Counted from the first letter of the stretch, positions 49,801 to 57,758 are shown. The stretch: DNA of 64,000 nt from Nodosilinea sp. P-1105 (GCF_012911975.1 NZ_SMDQ01000002.1:62001-126000), one strand, 5' to 3'. The notes: generated by a model from the sequence alone, not told the origin. Program-made: numbers and translations.

Positions 49801-49892
49801 GTGGTCACCGTTCGGTTGAACGGCTTAATGTAAGAGCATAGTGGGGCGACTCCCCGCCGTCAACCGTAGCCTTCACAATTACCCTTGCCCCC

Positions 49893-50148
49893 CTACCCAT
49901 CCAACGGACTGCGCACCCCCCGCCCACCGCGATTCAGCACGTGGGTGTAAATCATGGTGGTCTTCACATCCTTGTGCCCCAACAACGATCTCGTCGACTC
50001 CCATCTTTCTAGGGTGGCGCTTGTTGTGGAACAGGATGAAATCCCGAATGTAGTAAACATAGGACTTCTCGGTTTTTAGGCTGAAATGCTTAAGGCGAAT
50101 GGTTTCCCTTACCTGATCAAGCAGACGCGGTGGTTGAGGTGGTGACAT
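49893..50148 (-). pseudogene. intI: Integron-integrase-like tyrosine recombinase, internally deleted (N-terminus joined to C-terminus)
   Basis: N-part [43 protein letters not shown]-part in another frame [31 protein letters not shown]. Confidence 0.85.
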
Positions 50149-50156
50149 AGGTGGAT

Positions 50157-50392
50157 GCTGGATAACCCCGATAAGAGGGGTATTATCCGTCAAAAGTGCT
50201 GGCTAATACCCTTAGCTACCATGCTTAACCCTCAAAAGTGCTGGATAACACCCCAAACCCACGGTGTTATCCAGCGATAATGAAATGATGATTAATTCCT
50301 TAAAATCTGGGTATTATCCCGCAGATCTGGTGGACAATACCCATTAAAACAGTGGTTATCCACCGGATCTGATGCTTAACATATAGTTAGGC
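50157..50392. promoter_or_regulatory. attI-region candidate with repeated TGGATAAYACC-type motifs
   Basis: At least eight related motifs in both orientations, ending in GCTTAAC-ATATA-GTTAGGC (RYYYAAC/GTTRRRY cores). Confidence 0.5.
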
Positions 50393-50514
50393 AGCTTACG
50401 CGACTGCTGCTTGAATGTTGAATTTTGTCTCTAGCTATTAGAGTTACTCTTGGAAATCTTATACTAATAAGTAGAGCTGCTTACCAAGTTGTTGTTAAGG
50501 AGAGAGGTATTATT

Positions 50515-51624
50515 ATGTCTATTCTTAATCCCAGCTTCAATGTCGGCTGTCTTTTAGAGGAATATGGAATCAATAGTCCTCAAGATTACGAGAATCTTAA
50601 GGACGTAAATATGAAATCAAGTTTCTGCCGGAGGCTCTTTAAGTTATTGGAGAAAGAATCCGAAATAACTATTCATGAACTAAAGAAGTTTAGAAATTCT
50701 TTCCGGGTAAATATACACTATGCTGTTTCTTTGAATGAAAATTGCTGCATAGGAAATTTACCTTGCGCTACTTTTCTTAAGAAAGCATCTTTTTTTGCGT
50801 CAAGAGTTATCATATCTTTCCCTTTTCCTGCTCACAGTAAGATTCAGTTTCTAAATCCTTCTATTCAAGTATTTGGCAAGAGAGATATAGAAGCCTTGGA
50901 GTTGAGATCTCAAAAATTTGGCTACGAGATATTCTATGGACTTCTAAAATTGATTTGTCAGTGTCGTCTTTTGTTAAAAGAAAATTGCCTCAAAATAATT
51001 CCAATTTATTCTGAAAATCAGAAGAAAATAGAAAAGATTCTGGAAGAAGAGTGTGAGCTACTGTCAGCAAACTTTGAGCTAGAAAAGCTAATTTATTGTT
51101 TTGAAGAAGTTAATAAAGACGTTTTACTCCAACCACATTTTTCAAAGATCCGAGAGGAAGATATTGTCAAAATCAAGCGCATTGAAAAAGCTATATATGA
51201 ACAGTTTGAGATATATTTTCATAATCTGATTTATGACTTAGATTCTCCAGACCAATTTGCGCAAGAGAAGATATTTCTAAGGGAGTTAGTGGAAATAAGT
51301 AAAGGTGTCCATCAGCTAATGATCAGCTTTGATAACATTCTGGATAAGAGTAGCCGATTGAAAAAAGGGCTTCAAATCTTTTCTGGACTCACAGTCTTAG
51401 CTGGTGTTTGTCCCGCTATTTTGCTTAATCAATTCCTTGTAGGTGCTTTAATTGGAACAGCTGGGACTGTTGTTTTTCCAGGGCTAATAGTTAGCATCAT
51501 ACAAGATTGGTTTATTAATAATTACGAGGCGATTCAAGAATATAAGAAGCAGGATGAAGTTTACTTGGCTTGGCGTATGGCTTACCCTGAAACTGATAGG
51601 TATTTCAAACCATCTAATTCTTGA
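50515..51624 (+). CDS. Orphan integron-cassette protein with C-terminal hydrophobic hairpin
   Basis: AT-rich ORF; RBS AAGGAGAG before the ATG at 50515; GLTVLAGVCPAILLNQFLVGALIGTAGTVVFPGLIVSII near the C-terminus. Confidence 0.75.
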   Translation: MSILNPSFNVGCLLEEYGINSPQDYENLKDVNMKSSFCRRLFKLLEKESEITIHELKKFRNSFRVNIHYAVSLNENCCIGNLPCATFLKKASFFASRVIISFPFPAHSKIQFLNPSIQVFGKRDIEALELRSQKFGYEIFYGLLKLICQCRLLLKENCLKIIPIYSENQKKIEKILEEECELLSANFELEKLIYCFEEVNKDVLLQPHFSKIREEDIVKIKRIEKAIYEQFEIYFHNLIYDLDSPDQFAQEKIFLRELVEISKGVHQLMISFDNILDKSSRLKKGLQIFSGLTVLAGVCPAILLNQFLVGALIGTAGTVVFPGLIVSIIQDWFINNYEAIQEYKKQDEVYLAWRMAYPETDRYFKPSNS

Positions 51625-51665
51625 ACAAATTTTGAGGTGATTATACTTAACCTTTTGAGCTATTT

Positions 51666-51750
51666 GCCTAACAATTCGCTTGGAGCGGACTTTCGGCGAA
51701 TCTTGGTCATGGCAGAAGTTATCTTCAGCCGCTCAAGCGAGCCGTTAGGT
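51666..51750 (+). other. attC recombination site 1
   Basis: GCCTAAC...GTTAGGT with long imperfect palindrome (GCCTAACAATTCGCTTGGAGCGG / CCGCTCAAGCGAGCCGTTAGGT). Confidence 0.85.
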
Positions 51751-51969
51751 TCACTCAAAGCCATGTTCTGAACTGTAACTTGATGATCAAGAGGTTCAAT
51801 AACCAGTGCATGAAAGGAAGCTGGCAAAGGCTGATATGGAGAAGACTGGTCCAATGATGGTTTGTCGGCTAGTCTTGCAGAACCTTTCTAAGCTCTCCGA
51901 AGCACCATTTTTATGACAGACGGAACCCAGACCCATTTCGCGACAAGTTAGGTTATCAGAGGATCTAGC

Positions 51970-52500
51970 ATGACTGGCCAGGCACATTCCCACGCTGATC
52001 TCAACTCCGGCTCTGAGTTCTCCTCGTCTGAATGCATGAAAAAAGTCGAGCTCTTGCAGGGTTACTTAGAAAGTTCGATCAAGGATGTTGGCAGAAAGCG
52101 GAAGATAAATCAGCAGCGAGCCACTTCGATCAAGGTCTTGATTCTCTGTCTTTCAGGCGGAGCTACCGTACTGCTCGGGCTCGACATAGGCATGCATGCT
52201 CAACTGCCCCTTAAAAATCTTGCTTTTGCCTTCACAGCTATCGTTACTGTACTGAATGCTCTTGAACCATTCTTTAACTATCGTGCTCTGTGGGTTGAAC
52301 ATGAGCGAGCAAATGCTTCGCTCTATCAGTTAAAAGACCGACTTAACTTCTACGTTACAGGAAAAGAAAAAACAGGCTTAGATATCAGCGAACTAGAAGA
52401 ATTCTATGCTCAGTACGAGCAGATATGGGAGATGCTAAATCAAGCGTGGATTGCTCAACGTCAACGATACCACGAGATTAGCTCTCAGCCGAATGAATAG
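51970..52500 (+). CDS. SLATT-like / DUF4231-like membrane protein
   Basis: Two TM segments with flanking helices: LEPFFNYRALWVEHERANASLYQLKDRLNFYVTG. Confidence 0.65.
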   Translation: MTGQAHSHADLNSGSEFSSSECMKKVELLQGYLESSIKDVGRKRKINQQRATSIKVLILCLSGGATVLLGLDIGMHAQLPLKNLAFAFTAIVTVLNALEPFFNYRALWVEHERANASLYQLKDRLNFYVTGKEKTGLDISELEEFYAQYEQIWEMLNQAWIAQRQRYHEISSQPNE

Positions 52501-52541
52501 AAAATAAACCTTGCCAAGGTTAGAGCGATCGCAGATCGCCT

Positions 52542-52703
52542 GTAGGTTGGGTTGACGAAGGAAATCCAAAAAGCTCGAAAGGGTTTTGCTCCTGAACCAT
52601 CGTGTCTTAAAGGGTAATATCTTCATCAACTCCCTAATCATTTTGGCTGAATGATTGCGTTGTTTTTCTAGATGTTGGGTTTAGCTAGCTCAACCTAACC
52701 TGC
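52542..52703. repeat. MITE-like element with AGGTTGGGTTGA / TCAACCTAACCT ends
   Basis: TAGGTTGGGTTGA at the left end and TCAACCTAACCTG at the right end. Confidence 0.4.
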
Positions 52704-52825
52704 TGACTAGCAAGAATTAAGAACTGAGTTTTAGTTCTCTATACTGAACTGAGTCTAGCCCAATTTCTGAGGCAGACAAGCAGCGGTGTGGGCTAAAATA
52801 GGGAAAGTCGCTGCCCACTTCCTAC

Positions 52826-53299
52826 ATGAGTGAAGCTGTCTACATTGAAACGAGTATCTTAGGATACCTCACTGCTCGACCCAGCAGAGACCTGGTTGTG
52901 GCTGCCAATATTGAGATCACCAGAGAGTGGTGGGATACACGTCGCAGTAAATTTCAGCTTTATACATCTCAAGCAGTCGTAAAGGAAACTTCCCAATGCG
53001 ACGCTCAAATTGCAACCCAGCGGCTCGAAGTTATTCGTGATTTTGATTTGCTCGAACTGAATCAATCTGTCCTTGACCTGGCGGAGCAATTCCTAGAGCG
53101 TAGTAGTCTTCCTGCGAAAGCCGATGTTGACGCGGTTCATATCGCCGCCGCAACGATTCATGGAATGGATTATCTGCTCACATGGAACTGCAAGCATATC
53201 GCTAATGCCCAAATTCAGAAGAAATTGGCAGAGATCAGTTTCGATTCCGGGTATGAGTTGCCGATTCTTTGTACACCCTATGAACTGCTTGGAGATTAA
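52826..53299 (+). CDS. PIN-domain toxin (VapC-like)
   Basis: VYIETSILGYLTARPS...KADVDAVHIAAATIHGMDYLLTWNCKHIANA. Confidence 0.85.
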   Translation: MSEAVYIETSILGYLTARPSRDLVVAANIEITREWWDTRRSKFQLYTSQAVVKETSQCDAQIATQRLEVIRDFDLLELNQSVLDLAEQFLERSSLPAKADVDAVHIAAATIHGMDYLLTWNCKHIANAQIQKKLAEISFDSGYELPILCTPYELLGD

Positions 53300-53301
53300 C
53301 T

Positions 53302-53493
53302 ATGTATCAAGATGTAATTGTGGAAGAAATTCACAGAATCCGTGAAGAGTATTCACGGTCGTTCGACCATAACTTGAAAGCACTTTTCGCTGATCTGCAA
53401 AAGCAACAAGCTGAGAGTGGCAGAAAAGTTGTGAATTTGTCGCGGAAGCACGGTCTAACAACTCCAACGCAGCAGACGGACGAAAGTCGCTGA
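53302..53493 (+). CDS. Putative antitoxin partner of the PIN protein
   Basis: 63-aa ORF beginning 2 nt after the PIN gene stop; helical charged N-part. Confidence 0.65.
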   Translation: MYQDVIVEEIHRIREEYSRSFDHNLKALFADLQKQQAESGRKVVNLSRKHGLTTPTQQTDESR

Positions 53494-53539
53494 TGCTGAG
53501 TTCGAGGTTATCTGCCGTCGCTGGTTGGGAACGTTGGGC
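53453..53539 (+). other. attC recombination site 2
   Basis: GTCTAAC...GTTGGGC with paired arms GGTCTAACAACTCCAACGCAGCAGACGG / CCGTCGCTGGTTGGGAACGTTGGGCC. Confidence 0.85.
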
Positions 53540-53621
53540 CGCTTAAGGTAATCTGTTAGACGGTTATCCGAGCATATCGACTGAGTACCAGGGGTTGAAT
53601 CGAATCAAGGCATTTAACGTC

Positions 53622-53650
53622 AGCATGTATTGACGATGTAAATACATGCT
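53622..53650. promoter_or_regulatory. Inverted repeat operator candidate upstream of brnT
   Basis: AGCATGTATT-N9-AATACATGCT. Confidence 0.6.
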
Positions 53651-53666
53651 GCTTACAATATGGGGT

Positions 53667-53963
53667 ATGGATGTATATTTCGTGCTCAATGGCGTTACCT
53701 TCGTTTGGAATGACGAGAAGGCCAGGGTTAATCCCCTAAACCACGATGGAGTTACTTTCCAGCAAGCTGCAGAGGCTTTCTTTGATCCATTCCTTTCGGT
53801 GATTGATGCAAGTCGCAATGAGGAAGCCCGCGATGCTGTCATTGGTTTAGACAGACGCTGGAATCTTTTATACGTCGTCTATATAGAGCGTGAAAACGAC
53901 ACCATTAGGATTATTTCGGCTCGTAAAGCGACACGCAAGGAACGTGAGTACTATGAAGGTTGA
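53667..53963 (+). CDS. brnT: BrnT family toxin
   Basis: VTFVWNDEKARVNPLNHDGVTFQQAAEAFFDP...IRIISARKATRKEREYYEG. Confidence 0.88.
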   Translation: MDVYFVLNGVTFVWNDEKARVNPLNHDGVTFQQAAEAFFDPFLSVIDASRNEEARDAVIGLDRRWNLLYVVYIERENDTIRIISARKATRKEREYYEG

Positions 53964-54237
53964 TGCTTTGAAACAAAGATTGAATAGGGATCGACCCATG
54001 ACAACGATCACTATTCGGATGCCAGAAGATGTAATTGAGGATCTGAAGCGTCTAGCCCCAATATTGGGTTTTTCCGGGTATCAACCCTTGGCACGTGCTT
54101 ATATTGGTCAAGGGTTGCGTAGTGACCTTGAGCGATTAGAGGGAGATACCGTCTCTGCGTTGATTGCCAGTTTGAAGCGTCATGGTGTGAGTGATGAAGT
54201 ACTTCAGGAGGCATTGGGTGAGGCTACTCAGCGCTAG
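53953..54237 (+). CDS. BrnA/RHH-like antitoxin
   Basis: TITIRMPEDVIEDLKRLAPILGFSGYQPLARAYIGQGL; overlaps the end of brnT. Confidence 0.75.
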   Translation: MKVDALKQRLNRDRPMTTITIRMPEDVIEDLKRLAPILGFSGYQPLARAYIGQGLRSDLERLEGDTVSALIASLKRHGVSDEVLQEALGEATQR

Positions 54238-54262
54238 CTTTAAGTCTACGCTACAGCCAGCA

Positions 54263-54348
54263 GCCCAACACTGCGTTGGTGCGGACGGTACAGAGGTTAT
54301 CGGTGGGAGTTCAAGCCTGTCTGCCGCCGCACAACTTCACCGTTATGT
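54263..54348 (+). other. attC recombination site 3
   Basis: GCCCAAC...GTTATGT with paired arms GTTGGTGCGGACGG / CCGCCGCACAAC. Confidence 0.75.
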
Positions 54349-54365
54349 CGCCGCCACCCCCCTCA

Positions 54366-54537
54366 ATGGCATCATGGCTTTATACGATTGAATCAACTGT
54401 GACAGATGGCGAAACTCTACTACTGCGGTATGGCAGAGCAAAATGGTAAACCCAGGATTGGACGAAGCGCCCGATTGTTAGGAGTCAGACCCGGTGTTGA
54501 CATCGATATCGAGAACGACTTGTTGCTAGCAAGCTAA
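54366..54537 (+). pseudogene. Frameshifted remnant of a last cassette ORF
   Basis: MASWLYTIESTVTDGETLLLRYGRA continues in another frame as EQNGKPRIGRSARLLGVRPGVDIDIENDLLLAS*. Confidence 0.5.
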
Positions 54538-54613
54538 TCTAGAGCGATCGCTCTCGGCCTTCTATGGCATTTCTATCCGTCGCTGCCGCTGGCTTCCTAC
54601 CCCCCAATGCCAC

Positions 54614-54645
54614 AGCGCCCCGTGTGGACCTACACACGGGGCGCT
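54614..54645. terminator. Strong hairpin AGCGCCCCGTGTG/CACACGGGGCGCT
   Basis: 13-bp perfect stem, 6-nt loop, no clear U-tract; between the cassette array and the desaturase 3' end. Confidence 0.5.
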
Positions 54646-54755
54646 GACTCAAAGCGGGATAACCCTGTCACTGGTGGCAAAGGTGACTAATGTTTGTGCC
54701 AGCCGATACTAGCCAGCGATCGCGCTTAAACCCGAAATTGACATGGCCTAGCGGT

Positions 54756-55613
54756 TTACCGCAGTTGGGCTAGGGCATCTGCTGGGGGGCGCACCACACG
54801 CTTAGCCAAACCGACCACTTCCAGAGTCCGAATCGCCCACCAGGTAACATCAACTTCCCACCAGCGCCAGCCCGCTGGGGCCACATTGGGAAACGCATGG
54901 TGATTATTGTGCCAACCTTCGCCGTAGGTCAGTAGGGCTGTCCACCACAGATTACGAGAGCCGTCATCCACATTAAAGCGACGCTTGCCCCACATGTGGG
55001 TAGCCGAGTTAATCAGCCAGGTGGAGTGCCACAGGGTGACAATCCGCAAAACACTGCCATAAATCACAAAAGACCAACCACCCAGGGCAAATAAACCGAT
55101 CGCCACTGGAATTTGTAGCAGCAGAAAATACTTATCCAACCACAAATAATAGGGATCACGGGCGATATCAGGGGCAAAGCTGCGATAGATCTGACGGTCA
55201 AAAACCGACGGCTCAGGATAAAGCATCCACAGTATGTGGCTCCACCAAAACCCACGGCTGGCGGCGTAGGGATCTTTTTCCGCATCTTCAGTGTAGAGAT
55301 GATGTTGACGATGTCCTGCTACCCAAAAAATAGGTCCACCTTGTAGCGCCATTGCCCCCACCGTGGCCAGCACGTACTCTAGCCACTTCGGTACCTGTAA
55401 ACTGCGATGGGTCAGCAACCGATGGTAGCCCAGACAAATGCCGATGCTACCAAAAAGCCAATGCAGCAATACCATTACCCCCAAAGCCGACCAAGAGAAA
55501 AACCAGGGTGCCAATAGGGCGATGCCGTGCATTAGGCCAAAAAAGCCTAAGACACTCCAGTGCAGCTTGGCAGCTGTCGGCTGGGTGGGTGGCCGCGTCA
55601 TTACTTGAGTCAT
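54756..55613 (-). CDS. desC: Acyl-CoA/acyl-lipid desaturase (delta-9 type)
   Basis: HRLLTHRS, HRQHH, HNNHH histidine boxes. Confidence 0.9.
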   Translation of the reverse strand: MTQVMTRPPTQPTAAKLHWSVLGFFGLMHGIALLAPWFFSWSALGVMVLLHWLFGSIGICLGYHRLLTHRSLQVPKWLEYVLATVGAMALQGGPIFWVAGHRQHHLYTEDAEKDPYAASRGFWWSHILWMLYPEPSVFDRQIYRSFAPDIARDPYYLWLDKYFLLLQIPVAIGLFALGGWSFVIYGSVLRIVTLWHSTWLINSATHMWGKRRFNVDDGSRNLWWTALLTYGEGWHNNHHAFPNVAPAGWRWWEVDVTWWAIRTLEVVGLAKRVVRPPADALAQLR

Positions 55614-55628
55614 AGAAAATCCTTATCC

Positions 55629-55787
55629 GTAAGTGCTTACCAAGGTCGTTTGATCAATGACGTAACGACCTCCAGGTAGCTACGCCTTGGCTGGCCCTGT
55701 AAGATTGCCTGCGCCCGGTGTAGCATGCAAGTGTTGCTTGCAAATACAGACTAACAATTTCTTTGGTAATATGCAAGTGTCACTTAC
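55629..55787. promoter_or_regulatory. Three related palindromic sites, candidate TetR operators
   Basis: GTAAGTGCTTAC (55629-55640), GCAAGTGTTGCTTGC (55727-55741), GCAAGTGTCACTTAC (55773-55787). Confidence 0.6.
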
Positions 55788-55864
55788 TTTTATGCCAAGT
55801 CCAACTCGGCATCGATCGTGTCCGCTGGCAACACCTACCCTCTGGACTTGGATTCAATTGATCT

Positions 55865-57088
55865 ATGGCAGTCAAACGCAAATCGGCGCGACAGCGCCTT
55901 ATTAATGCAGCATTCCAGCTATTTTCCAGTCAAGGGGTAGCCGCCACCACCACTCGCCAAGTGGCCGACTTGGCTGGGGTAAATGAGGTGACGCTGTTTC
56001 GTCAGTTTGGCAGCAAGCACGGCTTGCTTTCTGCTGTGATGGAAGAGGCTGAGGTTCTGTCTAGATTAGATAGCTGTTTCGATCGCGAGACAGTCCAACA
56101 AATGACGCCGGATCAGGCGTTAAGAAACTATTTTGTACAATCCTTAGACACCCTAGACCAGTTAGCCGAGTTAGTCTGTTCGGTGGTGGGGGAAGCCGGG
56201 CAGTTTTCGACCACGAACCAGCAGGCTGTGGGACGAGGCTTACAAAGCGTCAAGGGGTTTACTAATGACTATTTTTCCCTGATTTTGGCTGATAGTGAAT
56301 CCTCCAGCCCCCTAGCCACCGATCAAGTGGCTGGCCTGGTGACCGCACTGCTGGTGAGTTATGCCGTCATTGATGGTACGACGCCATACCACGCTCTCTG
56401 GCCCAACCGCGAGACCTTGATCGAGTGGCTGGTGCAGTGGCTCCTGTGTCTGCGATCGCGCCCACCCACCGGCCCCTACCTCAGCTTGGCCCCAGTCACA
56501 CCAATGGCCAGTACCACCGCCGATCTACCAGCCCCTGTGGTCCATCGCATTTTGCAGACAGCCCGCAAAGCTGGGGCGCAAAGTTATGCCATTGTCTATG
56601 TTCTCTTCGGGGCAGGGTTAACCCCAGAGGAAATTGCCCAATTGCAGAGGGTCAATGCCGTCTATGATCAGCGGCAGCACATTCTGCAAGTGGGCCATCA
56701 GCCCCGTCAGGTACCCGTCAATCAGTGGATTATGGGCCATCGCTACGGCACTTACACTAAAAATCCCCTGACCCGCTGGCTCAAAAGTCGTAACGACGAG
56801 GCTGCGGCTATGTTTATCGGCAGTGCTGGTCAACCGATGACAACCCCCTTGGTGCGACAGTTGTGGACAGACCTAACCACTGACATTGTTGCCCCCACTG
56901 GACAGCCTCCCGCGATCGAACAGGCCCGGGCTACCTGGTGTATCGAAATGCTGCTTAAAGGACTGACCCCCCAAGGGCTGAGCTTACTGACTGGGTTGGC
57001 GGAAGATCAACTGATCCCATTGGTACAAAAAGCCCAAGAGCGAGCAGCCCTAGAAGAAGCGTTGCGGCTTGACCGTCAGCCTGATTAA
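55865..57088 (+). CDS. TetR family regulator with extra integrase-like C-terminal domain
   Basis: N-terminal HTH RLINAAFQLFSSQGVAATTTRQVADLAGVNEVTLFRQFGSKHGLL; C-part IVYVLFGAGLTPEEIAQLQRVNAVYDQRQHILQV. Confidence 0.85.
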   Translation: MAVKRKSARQRLINAAFQLFSSQGVAATTTRQVADLAGVNEVTLFRQFGSKHGLLSAVMEEAEVLSRLDSCFDRETVQQMTPDQALRNYFVQSLDTLDQLAELVCSVVGEAGQFSTTNQQAVGRGLQSVKGFTNDYFSLILADSESSSPLATDQVAGLVTALLVSYAVIDGTTPYHALWPNRETLIEWLVQWLLCLRSRPPTGPYLSLAPVTPMASTTADLPAPVVHRILQTARKAGAQSYAIVYVLFGAGLTPEEIAQLQRVNAVYDQRQHILQVGHQPRQVPVNQWIMGHRYGTYTKNPLTRWLKSRNDEAAAMFIGSAGQPMTTPLVRQLWTDLTTDIVAPTGQPPAIEQARATWCIEMLLKGLTPQGLSLLTGLAEDQLIPLVQKAQERAALEEALRLDRQPD

Positions 57089-57228
57089 GACTGGGTTAGC
57101 ACGTAGCGAAGGATATGACTTAGATAAGCCCGATCACCTCAGCTTCAGTACTGCCCTATACAGCGTTCGCTGAAGGGCCGACCAGTAAGATAAAAGAAAT
57201 GCGCCGCAACGGTACCGAGGCTAATGCC

Positions 57229-57687
57229 ATGACCCCCCTATTTAAAAAGTTAAATTTCAAAGGGCAAACAGACCTGCTAGTGGTGAATGCTCCAACCAGT
57301 TTTGAGCCTGAGCTTGCAGCCTTAGCCGGAGTAACGATTCACCGCCATGTAGACAGCTTAGCGAGCATTGAATTTTCCTTAGCCTTTGTCATGCAGCAAC
57401 AAGAGGTTGACCATCTAGCGGCCATCATTGGTCCCAAAGTGGAGGGGGATGGCCTCGTCTGGTTTGCATATCCTAAGCGCAGCTCAAAGAACTACACCAG
57501 TAGTATTAACCGCGATACCGGCTGGGCGGCCTTGGGGCGACTGGGCTTTGAACCCGTGCGGCAGGTGGCCATAGATGCAGATTGGTCAGCCCTACGATGT
57601 CGCCGGGTAGAGTTCATTAAAACGATGACTCGTGACGCTAAACGGTCCATTTCTGCCGCCAGTCAGGTCAAGACGACTCAGCCATAA
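57229..57687 (+). CDS. Hypothetical protein (DUF3052-like)
   Basis: Rossmann-like ORF: VWFAYPKRSSKNYTSSINRDTGWAALGRLGFEPVRQVAIDADWSALRCRR. Confidence 0.5.
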   Translation: MTPLFKKLNFKGQTDLLVVNAPTSFEPELAALAGVTIHRHVDSLASIEFSLAFVMQQQEVDHLAAIIGPKVEGDGLVWFAYPKRSSKNYTSSINRDTGWAALGRLGFEPVRQVAIDADWSALRCRRVEFIKTMTRDAKRSISAASQVKTTQP

Positions 57688-57758
57688 CCACCAGGACACT
57701 GACCATCTCTAAATCGTAACCAGGTCCAGCCGTAACAGTTCGCCTGGGAAAGCTACAG

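Noticed and set aside
49377-49808. 143-aa minus-strand ORF containing the 46-bp repeat
   Set aside because: Overlaps the better-supported hypothetical gene in another frame and is repeat-derived.
50157-50364. Plasmid iteron origin
   Set aside because: Motifs occur in both orientations with irregular spacing and no Rep gene nearby; the integron context is a better explanation, though not proven.
54614-54645. Fourth attC site
   Set aside because: Short perfect 13-bp hairpin without RYYYAAC/GTTRRRY ends; more like a terminator or attenuator.
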